A DNA stretch of 6,819 nt, from positions 1 through 6,819 of the forward strand of contig JAHEAM010000208.1 of the NCBI GenBank assembly GCA_024642765.1. Direction: 5' to 3'. Under the pieces are notes generated by a model. It had not been told where the DNA came from. It worked only from the letters and a program-made list of their open reading frames with translations, and did no database searches. Positions 1 to 5,814 of the stretch are shown here, piece by piece (the first letter of the stretch is position 1; each line of letters starts with the position of its first letter). A program made the position numbers and the translations under genes. The DNA is from Planctomycetaceae bacterium (GTDB lineage Bacteria > Planctomycetota > Planctomycetia > Pirellulales > Pirellulaceae).

Positions 1-434
1 TGATACTCGGTTCTCGCAAATTAACACGGGCTCAATCAATAGCTATGAAAATCAATTCCTTGAATGGGAACTCACTCGTGAGTGCTGTTCAGATCGATGC
101 TGGCTGCCAGGAGAAATTGTTGGAAAATACTGAACTAGTTTTTGCCGCGGGCGCAGCGGGCGTTGAATTTTTGGATGCTGCATGGCTGGAATCCAACAAT
201 CAAATTTCTGTTGCGATTGATGTAAATGCCGTCCCGCCGGTTGGATTGGGGGGGATTGAGGTCAGCGATTGTGGGACCCAACGACATTCGACAATTTGTT
301 TTGGCGCGATTGGCGTCGGCGGGTTGAAAATGAAAATTCACAAAGCGTCGATCAAGAAGTTGTTTGAAACAAATGATCAATTCTTGGATACTTGGGAAAT
401 ATACGAATTGGGCAAACAATTGAGCTCTGTTTAG
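1..434 (+). CDS. NAD(P)-dependent methylene-tetrahydromethanopterin dehydrogenase (MtdA/B/C family), C-terminal part
   Basis: The reading frame is open to the left edge (first full codon at position 3), so this is the 3' end of a longer gene and the ATG at 45 is internal. About 143 residues remain of a family usually near 290. The protein oxidises methylene-H4MPT to methenyl-H4MPT in the cytoplasm, in the C1 pathway between formaldehyde and formate. Visible support: the start of the remnant (ILGSRKLTRAQ) matches the end of the Rossmann segment that binds NAD(P), followed by FAAGAAGVEFL, DVNAVPPVGLGGIEV, GAIGVGGLKMKIHKA and the tail LDTWEIYELGKQL, all in the order and spacing I recall from MtdA and MtdB. 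A planctomycete class called MtdC is known; the fragment cannot separate MtdA, MtdB and MtdC, so no symbol is given. It is separated from the next gene by 196 bases and has no evident functional link to the lipid cluster. A G7 run (248-254) encodes Gly-Gly in frame. Confidence 0.88.
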   Translation, partial: ILGSRKLTRAQSIAMKINSLNGNSLVSAVQIDAGCQEKLLENTELVFAAGAAGVEFLDAAWLESNNQISVAIDVNAVPPVGLGGIEVSDCGTQRHSTICFGAIGVGGLKMKIHKASIKKLFETNDQFLDTWEIYELGKQLSSV

Positions 435-447
435 GGTATTCGCTGGT

Positions 448-510
448 ATCGACAAACGGGGGGAAACAACGCGACTTTTTGACATCCGGTCGATCAAGAT
501 TTTTTCTTTT
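448..510 (+). terminator. Possible intrinsic terminator after the mtd gene
   Basis: ATCGAC (448-453) pairs with GTCGAT (489-494); inside it, after a three-base bulge, CGG (457-459) pairs with CCG (486-488). Five bases after the stem comes a T-rich stretch, T6 then C then T4 (500-510). The stem is short, bulged and has a large loop of about 26 bases, so this is only a weak candidate for the end of the upstream transcript. Confidence 0.28.
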
Positions 511-558
511 CACTGTCACATGATGCGTTGGTTGTCCTGCAAAATTGCCGGTCGCTGG

Positions 559-587
559 TTGCCAATTCTTAAGGAAATGAGTATTTT
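559..587 (+). promoter_or_regulatory. Possible sigma-70-type promoter for the KAS-led cluster
   Basis: TTGCCA (559-564) and TATTTT (582-587) are separated by 17 bases, giving five of six matches to the -35 consensus and four of six to the -10 consensus. Transcription would begin near 594, leaving a leader of about 37 bases before the ATG at 631. Planctomycete promoters are poorly characterised and the region is AT-rich, so chance resemblance is quite possible. A perfect TTGACA at 479-484 was also seen, but no reasonable -10 follows it. Confidence 0.33.
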
Positions 588-630
588 TTAGCGTTCAACG
601 GCCTTCGTTCACTTCTTTTCATTTTGGTGC

Positions 631-1890
631 ATGATTTCACTTTCGACACATAGCGAACTGCCAGATTCACAACGGGTTGTGATTACGGGAATCGGATTGA
701 CCGCGCCCAATGGCAATTCGTTGACGGAACTGCGGGCGGCCTTGCTCAACGGCAAGAGTGGCGTGCAGCCGTATGAAATACGTTACTTTGGAAAAACGCT
801 GGCGGGGATTTGCGATTTTGAAACAACACGACATCAGTCGAAAAAAGATGCACGACGTGGCACGCGAGCTGGCGGTATTGGCGTGTTTTGCGCAAATGAA
901 GCGTTGCAAGATAGCGGCATCGATTGGGTGAATACGGCAAAGGAAAACGTAGGTGTCTACATCGGTGTTACCGAACATGGAAACGTTGAAACCGAGAGCG
1001 AAATTTATCAGATCAAGGATTACGATTATGACACCAGCTTCTGGTCACATCATCACAACCCACGAACTGTTGCGAATAATCCGGCTGGCGAGATTGCTTT
1101 GAATATGGGGATTACTGGCCCGCATTATACGATTGGCGCGGCGTGTGCTGCTGGCAATGCGGGAATGATCCAAGGCTTGCAAATGTTGCGTTTGGGCGAA
1201 TGTGATCTTGCGTTTGCGGGAGGTGTTTCAGAAAGCATTCATACTTTTGGTATTTTTGCTGGTTTTGCGAGCCAAGGTGCCTTAGCTACCCACGATGATC
1301 CAACTAAGGCCTCACGTCCATTTGATAAGAACCGCAACGGAATCGTTGTCGCCGAGGGGGGTTGCGTTTATACTCTTGAGCGTTTGACAGACGCGCGAGC
1401 ACGCGGGGCGAAGATTTATGGTGAAATCGTTGGTTACGCTATCAATACCGATGCCACCGATTTCGTTCTCCCGAATCCAGAGCGTCAGGCACAGTGCATG
1501 CGAAAAGCATTGCGAATTGCCGGAATCGCGGCGGAACAGATTGATATTGTGAGTTCGCATGCAACTGGGACTCACAATGGTGACATTTTAGAATGCGTTG
1601 CCATTCGTGACGTCTTTGGGGATTCAGACAAAACATATGTGAATAATGCAAAGAGTTTCATCGGTCACTCGATGGGTGCTGCAGGTGCTTTGGAATTGGC
1701 AGGCAACCTGTTGGCATTTGATGATCGTCAGGTACATGCGACGATTAACGTCGATGACTTGGACGAAGAATGTGCATTGAAAGGCTTGGTTCAAAATCAA
1801 CCGCGTGAGGTCGACCGAGTCGACTATATTTTGAACAATTCGTTTGGGATGTTGGGGATCAACTCAGCTGTAATTATTAAACGCTTTTGA
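631..1890 (+). CDS. fabF: FabF-type beta-ketoacyl-ACP synthase, divergent paralogue
   Basis: A 419-residue condensing enzyme of the KAS I/II family (usual length about 410), which joins an acyl chain held on its active-site cysteine to malonyl-ACP with loss of CO2. The thiolase fold starts at RVVITGIGLTAPNG (residues 15-28). The catalytic set is intact: Cys172 in GAACAAG, His310 in HATGTHNGD, Lys341 and His346 in KSFIGHSMGAAGALE, at the spacing of E. coli FabF (163, 303, 335, 340). The gate loop near the C-terminus is unusual: NSFGMLGIN (residues 403-411) replaces the normal NSFGFGGTN, putting Met407 at the gatekeeper Phe400 position. The segment around residues 137-150, with three consecutive histidines (140-142), also departs from the usual pocket sequence. 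The ATG at 631 is the first start after an in-frame stop (589-591); no Shine-Dalgarno is visible, only a pyrimidine-rich leader. It is the first gene of the cluster; the ACP follows after 90 bases. A chain-length factor is excluded by Cys172. The symbol denotes the family; this is probably not the housekeeping enzyme. Confidence 0.9.
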   Translation: MISLSTHSELPDSQRVVITGIGLTAPNGNSLTELRAALLNGKSGVQPYEIRYFGKTLAGICDFETTRHQSKKDARRGTRAGGIGVFCANEALQDSGIDWVNTAKENVGVYIGVTEHGNVETESEIYQIKDYDYDTSFWSHHHNPRTVANNPAGEIALNMGITGPHYTIGAACAAGNAGMIQGLQMLRLGECDLAFAGGVSESIHTFGIFAGFASQGALATHDDPTKASRPFDKNRNGIVVAEGGCVYTLERLTDARARGAKIYGEIVGYAINTDATDFVLPNPERQAQCMRKALRIAGIAAEQIDIVSSHATGTHNGDILECVAIRDVFGDSDKTYVNNAKSFIGHSMGAAGALELAGNLLAFDDRQVHATINVDDLDEECALKGLVQNQPREVDRVDYILNNSFGMLGINSAVIIKRF

Positions 1891-1912
1891 GATTTCCAAC
1901 CAACGCTTATGG

Positions 1913-1935
1913 CGAAAAACCAAATTTGTTTTTCG
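1913..1935 (+). promoter_or_regulatory. Perfect inverted repeat in the leader of the ACP gene
   Basis: CGAAAAAC (1913-1920) and GTTTTTCG (1928-1935) are exact reverse complements with a 7-base spacer; the centre CAAATTTG (1921-1928) is itself palindromic. It sits in the 90-base gap between the KAS stop and the ACP start, 28 bases before the ACP Shine-Dalgarno. It could be an mRNA hairpin that ends, stabilises or tunes the segment, or a DNA operator. It is too AT-rich to look like a classic terminator and has no T tract outside the stem. Confidence 0.4.
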
Positions 1936-1962
1936 TTCAACCAATTAACTAAGATTGAAACC

Positions 1963-1969
1963 AAAGGAG
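1963..1969 (+). promoter_or_regulatory. Ribosome binding site that sets the ACP start
   Basis: AAAGGAG ends 11 bases before the ATG at 1981. This is one of the best Shine-Dalgarno sequences in the window and favours 1981 over the in-frame ATG at 1909, which has no such sequence upstream and would add 24 residues that do not belong to the ACP fold. Confidence 0.6.
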
Positions 1970-1980
1970 ATTTTGCCGAT

Positions 1981-2238
1981 ATGGCACCTGAAGAAATCCG
2001 ACAAGCGATCGTTGACATTCTTTCCGACATTGCACCAGATGAAGACTTGTCGCATTTGGACGATAGCGTTAATTTTCGCGACCAAATGGAATTGGATAGT
2101 ATGGACTTCCTCGACATTGTTATGGAATTGCGAAAGCGTTATCGCGTTCAAGTTCCTGAGGAGGATTATCCGCAATTGGCTTCGATGGACACCACGGTGA
2201 GCTATTTAGAACCCAAAATGGCAAACGTCACAGCCTAG
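1981..2238 (+). CDS. Acyl carrier protein of the cluster
   Basis: An 85-residue ACP, close to the usual 75-85. The phosphopantetheine site is Ser40 in the motif LDSMDFLD, where most ACPs read DSLD. Helix I is MAPEEIRQAIVDIL (1-14), helix II starts at Ser40, and VPEEDYPQLASMDTTVSYL (58-76) matches the helix III-IV region. It would carry intermediates as thioesters between the KAS, dehydratase, enoyl reductase and perhaps the FAD enzymes, after activation by a phosphopantetheinyl transferase encoded elsewhere. Against E. coli ACP the end of helix II is reversed in charge: RKRYR (51-55) lies where E. coli has EEEFD. The start at 1981 is chosen from the AAAGGAG at 1963-1969 and from family length; the ATG at 1909 would give 109 residues. 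The next gene begins 39 bases after the stop. It is unlikely to be the housekeeping ACP because of its neighbours and its altered recognition helix. Confidence 0.88.
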   Translation: MAPEEIRQAIVDILSDIAPDEDLSHLDDSVNFRDQMELDSMDFLDIVMELRKRYRVQVPEEDYPQLASMDTTVSYLEPKMANVTA

Positions 2239-2277
2239 TTTCGCTCTTTGACGCTTTGCGGAGAGTACCAAACTTTA

Positions 2278-3789
2278 ATGGTTGACGAACATCAAAATGA
2301 CGATTTTCAGTCCCCGGATTTGGTGCCGTTAGAATCGGAAGCGATACCTTCCAGTCCAGAATCGGAAGCGGTACCTCTCAGTCCGGAATCAGACGTGCCG
2401 TACGACACCATCATTATTGGTGCGGGTATGTCCGGTTTAGCTGCGGGTATTCGATTAGCATATTACGACCAACGCGTGTGTTTATTGGAGAAACATTACA
2501 CGATTGGCGGCCTGAATTCATTTTATCGGCTTAATAAGCGGGATTACGATGTTGGGTTGCATGCGGTAACGAACTTTACGGAGAAAGGCGCCAAGAAGGG
2601 ACCGTTTTCGAGGATTCTTAAGCAGTTGCGTTTCAAATGGGAAGATTTCGCACTGGCACCTCAGAAGTATTCGCGAGTGGTTTTCCCTTCGACGTCGTTG
2701 GTATTCAATAACGATATCTCATTATTAACGTCTGAAGTGGAGCGGGCATTTCCAGAACGCCGCGACTCATGGCAGCTGCTGCTTGGACAAATCACAGAAT
2801 ACGACGATCTGGAGCAAGCCGCATTTGAGATTTCGGCCAGACAGCGACTACAGGAATTGTTGGTCGACCCGCTCCTAATCAACATGCTCCTTTGTCCGTT
2901 GATGTGGTATGGGAACCCGCGTGAACATGATATGGCTTGGGGCCAGTTCTGCATCATGTTTCGGAGTATTTTCCTCGAGGGATTTGCACGGCCCTACAAA
3001 GGAGTTCGCTTGATCCTCAAAAATTTGATCAAAAGGTTTCGGTCTTTGGGTGGTGAACTAAAATTGCGTCATGGAGTTTCGCGTATTTTGGTCGAAGGCG
3101 GAAAGGCGATTGGCGTAGAATTAGATGACGGGCGTAAACTTTTTGGTAAAAGGGTGTTGTCGTCAGCGGGGCATCTGGAGACACTTCGCATGTGCGAGGA
3201 TGTTAGCGAGCCGGACCCGCGAACGGCGGGACAAATGTCGTTTATCGAGTCGATCTCAGTTTTGGATCGACAACCGACTCAAATTGGTTATGACGAAACG
3301 ATCGTGTTTTTCAATGATTCGGACGATTTTTGCTGGGCGCCGCCGGAGCGAGACCTTTGTGATTTGAGAACAGGAGTTATTTGTTCTCCGAATAATTACG
3401 CGTATGGCGAGGGCTATGAGAATTTGCCCGAGGGAATTATTCGTCTAACATCTATTGCCAGTTACGATCGTTGGAACCAGCTCGACGAGCCGCATTATCA
3501 GCTTGAAAAGATGCGCTGGTACGATCGCTCGATAGAATCATGTGTTCGGTTCATTCCGGATTTTCGTCCCTTTGTTGTGGATACAGACATGTTTACGCCG
3601 ACAACGATTCGGCGATTTACGTGGCATGACAATGGCGCTGTCTACGGTGCCCCAGACAAAAAACTTGATGGCACGACGCATTTGCCGAATGTTTTTTTGT
3701 GTGGGACCGACCAAGGTTTTGTCGGAATCATTGGCGCGATGATGAGCGGGATTTCGATGGCAAATATTCATTGCTTGCGTGATGAATAA
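2278..3789 (+). CDS. CrtI/CRTISO-like FAD oxidoreductase 1 with an N-terminal repeat extension
   Basis: A 503-residue flavoprotein of the phytoene desaturase / carotenoid isomerase / retinol saturase superfamily. Residues 41-60 form the first FAD-binding strand-helix with GAGMSG (48-53); Glu71 at the end of the second strand would bind the ribose of FAD; HYTIGGLNSF (73-82) and GLH (93-95) are superfamily hallmarks. The C-terminal FAD motif is VFLCGTDQGFVGIIGAMMSG (472-491). Members desaturate, isomerise or saturate conjugated chains; the position beside an ACP and KAS suggests an acyl-ACP or free acyl substrate, not a carotenoid, but the reaction is not readable from sequence. The first 40 residues are a Pro/Glu/Ser-rich, likely disordered extension with a 9-residue tandem repeat. 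Start choice: ATG at 2278, with GGAGAG at 2260-2265; a TTG at 2248 would add 10 residues, and an in-frame GTG at 2395, just before the FAD domain, would remove the extension. No signal peptide or clear membrane span is seen. Confidence 0.85.
   Translation: MVDEHQNDDFQSPDLVPLESEAIPSSPESEAVPLSPESDVPYDTIIIGAGMSGLAAGIRLAYYDQRVCLLEKHYTIGGLNSFYRLNKRDYDVGLHAVTNFTEKGAKKGPFSRILKQLRFKWEDFALAPQKYSRVVFPSTSLVFNNDISLLTSEVERAFPERRDSWQLLLGQITEYDDLEQAAFEISARQRLQELLVDPLLINMLLCPLMWYGNPREHDMAWGQFCIMFRSIFLEGFARPYKGVRLILKNLIKRFRSLGGELKLRHGVSRILVEGGKAIGVELDDGRKLFGKRVLSSAGHLETLRMCEDVSEPDPRTAGQMSFIESISVLDRQPTQIGYDETIVFFNDSDDFCWAPPERDLCDLRTGVICSPNNYAYGEGYENLPEGIIRLTSIASYDRWNQLDEPHYQLEKMRWYDRSIESCVRFIPDFRPFVVDTDMFTPTTIRRFTWHDNGAVYGAPDKKLDGTTHLPNVFLCGTDQGFVGIIGAMMSGISMANIHCLRDE
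2332..2400 (+). repeat. Imperfect 27-base tandem repeat inside oxidoreductase 1
   Basis: Two full units (2332-2358 and 2359-2385) and a partial third (2386-2400). The units encode ESEAIPSSP and ESEAVPLSP, then ESDVP. The two full units differ at four bases, and the period is a multiple of three, so length changes would keep frame. It lies in the presumed disordered N-terminus, upstream of the FAD-binding motif. Confidence 0.85.
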
Positions 3790-3846
3790 GCCGTTTTATC
3801 CCTGCTGCAAACGAACAGCTTGTGAATTTCTTGTTTTTGCGGGCAG

Positions 3847-3875
3847 TTGAGCAAAAGGCGGCAATTCTTTATCTT
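3847..3875 (+). promoter_or_regulatory. Possible internal promoter before oxidoreductase 2
   Basis: TTGAGC (3847-3852) and TATCTT (3870-3875) are separated by 17 bases, each matching four of six consensus positions. The 122-base gap between the two FAD enzyme genes is the longest inside the cluster, which leaves room for a second transcription start. The match is weak. No strong Shine-Dalgarno precedes the ATG at 3912; the nearest purine run is TTGGAA at 3895-3900. Confidence 0.2.
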
Positions 3876-3911
3876 GTCGTATTCCTTTGAATCCTTGGAA
3901 CGCCAGAATCA

Positions 3912-5354
3912 ATGCCAAAAGATTTCTTAAAAGACGCCAAAAATCACTACGATGTCGTTGTCATTGGCAGCGGCTTGGGTGGGCTGACAGCCGCCAACAT
4001 ATTGGCACGCGAGGGGCGATCCGTCTTATTGCTCGAGCAGCACTATAAATTGGGCGGCCTGGCGACTTGGTTCAAGCGGCCGGGAGGGCATCTATTCGAT
4101 ATTTCTTTGCACGGATTCCCGTATGGAATGATCAAAAGCTGTCGCCGGTATTGGACACAAGAAATCGCGGATTCGATCGTTCAGCTCGAAGGAGTACGAT
4201 TTGACAATCCAATGTTTTCGTTAACGACGACCTTCAATCGCATTGATTTCACAAAATTGTTAACGGAAAAATTTGGCGTTTCGGAAGAGGCCGTCACCCA
4301 GTTTTTTGACACTGCACGCGGAATGAACTTCTTTGACGATCAGTCCATGACAACCGGCCAATTGTTCGAGAAGTTCTTCCCTGGCCGTGAGGACGTCATA
4401 CGTTTGTTGATGGAGCCAATTACTTACGCAAACGGTTCTACACTAGAAGACCCGGCGATCACTTACGGCATCGTTTTCTCAAACTTTATGAGTAAAGGCG
4501 TTTTCACGTTTCAGGGCGGCACCGACCATTTGGTCAAGTCGATGGAACACGAAATGCGAAGGAATGGCGTTGATATTCGGATCAATTGCGACGTTCAACA
4601 AATCAAGATAGAACGCGGGCGAGTGGTTGGCGTTGTCGTAAATGGTCGAGAAATCAAAACCGAAGCCGTTGTCTCGAATGCAAACCTCAAGGGCACAATT
4701 TTCAATATGGTGGGCGAGGAATACTTCGACAAAAAGTTCGTCGATGATGCCCACGCAGTCCGCCTGAATAACTCAAGTACTCAAGTCTATATGGCGTTGA
4801 AGCAGGGCGAGACAATTGATCGGGAAACGGGCGATTTGTTATTCTGCAGTACGGCACCACTTTTTCGAACGAATCTGTTGTTGAGCCGCGATATTACGAG
4901 TCGAACATTTTCGTTCTATTATCCCGACATCCGCCCCGACAAACCGGAACGGTTCTTGATCGTCTCAAGTACCAACGCGAATTTTGACGATTGGGCTCCG
5001 CTCTCTGCCGACGAATATGCAGCAAGCAAACAGGACTTGATTGAAGATACGCTGAATCACCTGGAAAAGTATGTACCCAATTGTCGCGAACGCATCGATC
5101 ACGTTGAAGCCGCAACTCCCAAAACGTTTGAGCATTATACGAAACATATCTCCGGTTCGAGTTTCGGTACCAAATTCGAAGGTCTTGCAGTAAGCCGGAC
5201 TTTGCCTGAACAAGTACCTGGCCTTTATCATGCCGGCAGCTGTGGCATTATCATGTCGGGCTGGTTGGGTACGATAAATTATGGAGTGATTGTTGCCAAC
5301 GACGTCAGTAACTATCTGTCCAAATCAGCTCTATCCACCACCTCTTCAATCTAG
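3912..5354 (+). CDS. CrtI/CRTISO-like FAD oxidoreductase 2
   Basis: A 480-residue flavoprotein of the same superfamily as its upstream neighbour but clearly a different subgroup. It begins almost directly with the FAD fold: YDVVVIGSGLGG (13-24), acidic Glu42 after the second strand, HYKLGGLATWF (44-54) and DISLHG (63-68). The C-terminal motif is GLYHAGSCGIIMSG (437-450) then WLGTINYGVIVAND, rather than the GxxGAxxSG of oxidoreductase 1, and the middle domains share no obvious stretch. Superfamily members act on polyene or unsaturated chains with FAD and sometimes need a quinone or another acceptor. The context suggests it acts on the product of the ACP/KAS pathway, perhaps together with oxidoreductase 1 as two successive desaturations or as a desaturase-isomerase pair; this is inference. 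The stop is 9 bases before the dehydratase start, so these two genes are almost certainly co-transcribed. A stand-alone carotenoid isomerase or retinol saturase role cannot be excluded. Confidence 0.85.
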   Translation: MPKDFLKDAKNHYDVVVIGSGLGGLTAANILAREGRSVLLLEQHYKLGGLATWFKRPGGHLFDISLHGFPYGMIKSCRRYWTQEIADSIVQLEGVRFDNPMFSLTTTFNRIDFTKLLTEKFGVSEEAVTQFFDTARGMNFFDDQSMTTGQLFEKFFPGREDVIRLLMEPITYANGSTLEDPAITYGIVFSNFMSKGVFTFQGGTDHLVKSMEHEMRRNGVDIRINCDVQQIKIERGRVVGVVVNGREIKTEAVVSNANLKGTIFNMVGEEYFDKKFVDDAHAVRLNNSSTQVYMALKQGETIDRETGDLLFCSTAPLFRTNLLLSRDITSRTFSFYYPDIRPDKPERFLIVSSTNANFDDWAPLSADEYAASKQDLIEDTLNHLEKYVPNCRERIDHVEAATPKTFEHYTKHISGSSFGTKFEGLAVSRTLPEQVPGLYHAGSCGIIMSGWLGTINYGVIVANDVSNYLSKSALSTTSSI

Positions 5355-5358
5355 GAAA
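5353..5358 (+). promoter_or_regulatory. Shine-Dalgarno of the dehydratase gene, overlapping the upstream stop
   Basis: AGGAAA begins within the TAG stop of oxidoreductase 2 (5352-5354) and ends 5 bases before the ATG at 5364. This arrangement is typical of translational coupling. Confidence 0.5.
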
Positions 5359-5363
5359 CGCGA

Positions 5364-5792
5364 ATGTCGTTGGAAGAAATCATGGCGGCATTGCCGCACC
5401 GCGCACCGATGCTGCTCGTTGATCGTATCGTCGAACAATCGGAAAGTGAAATTACCTGTGAAAAAGACTTTCGCGCGGACGAGTTTTTTTTTCAAGGTCA
5501 TTATCCGGACTATCCAATTGTGCCGGGAGTCATCTTGTGTGAATCCGCCGCGCAATCCGGAGCTATATTGCTAGCCAAACGAATTGAAGAAGGCGGCAAT
5601 ATGATTCCTGTGTTAACGCGAATGAAAGATATCAAGTTCAAGCGCATGGTGCGGCCCGGCGAGACGATCACGATCAAAGCAAAGATTGACGATCGGATGT
5701 TGAACGCCTATTTTCTGTCTGCGGTTGTGTCCGTCGGCGGTGAATTGGCTGCCCGAATTTCTTACACTTGCGCGATGGCTGCCAAAGAATAG
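5364..5792 (+). CDS. fabZ: FabZ-type 3-hydroxyacyl-ACP dehydratase
   Basis: A 142-residue single hot-dog protein, the usual FabZ length, that removes water from 3-hydroxyacyl-ACP to give trans-2-enoyl-ACP. LPHRAPMLLVDRI (10-22) is the family signature, and the catalytic pair is His46 in FQGHYPDYPIVPGV and Glu60 in LCESAAQSG, 14 residues apart as His54 and Glu68 are in E. coli FabZ. KFKRMVRPGE (91-100) matches the conserved FKRPVVPGD block. The aromatic pair that precedes this block in E. coli FabZ (part of the tunnel gate) appears here as Pro-Val (82-83), which may change chain access. The family can also isomerise (FabA), but the signature and length favour FabZ. The gene lies 9 bases after oxidoreductase 2 and 22 before the enoyl reductase. 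A T9 run (5484-5492) encodes Phe41-Phe43 in frame. The symbol names the family; this is probably a pathway-specific copy. Confidence 0.9.
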   Translation: MSLEEIMAALPHRAPMLLVDRIVEQSESEITCEKDFRADEFFFQGHYPDYPIVPGVILCESAAQSGAILLAKRIEEGGNMIPVLTRMKDIKFKRMVRPGETITIKAKIDDRMLNAYFLSAVVSVGGELAARISYTCAMAAKE

Positions 5793-5802
5793 TTGATTCA
5801 AT

Positions 5803-5807
5803 GAGGA
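5803..5807 (+). promoter_or_regulatory. Shine-Dalgarno of the enoyl reductase gene
   Basis: GAGGA ends 7 bases before the ATG at 5815, in the 22-base gap after the dehydratase stop. It supports 5815 as the start; the ATG at 5801 is in another frame. Confidence 0.55.
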
Positions 5808-5814
5808 TTTTGGA

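Noticed and set aside
479..484. Perfect TTGACA as a -35 element
   Set aside because: At 16 to 18 bases of spacing only T-rich sequence without a TATAAT-like hexamer is found; the pair at 559-587 fits better.
135..497. Minus-strand open frame of about 120 codons antisense to the mtd gene
   Set aside because: It lies opposite a confident coding region, has no recognisable motif and no start signal, and its composition follows from the plus-strand codons.
1909..1980. 24-residue N-terminal extension of the ACP from an earlier in-frame ATG
   Set aside because: No Shine-Dalgarno precedes it, the residues do not fit the ACP fold, and an inverted repeat and the AAAGGAG motif occupy the stretch.
3802..3846. 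Interrupted inverted repeat (CTGC-GCAAA against TTTGC-GCAG) between the two FAD enzyme genes
   Set aside because: The stem is broken by unpaired bases, the loop is about 24 bases and no T tract follows, so it is not a convincing terminator or riboswitch.
2278..5354. A carotenoid biosynthesis cluster based on the two CrtI-like enzymes
   Set aside because: No phytoene synthase, cyclase or prenyl transferase is present, and all other genes handle ACP-bound fatty acyl chains.
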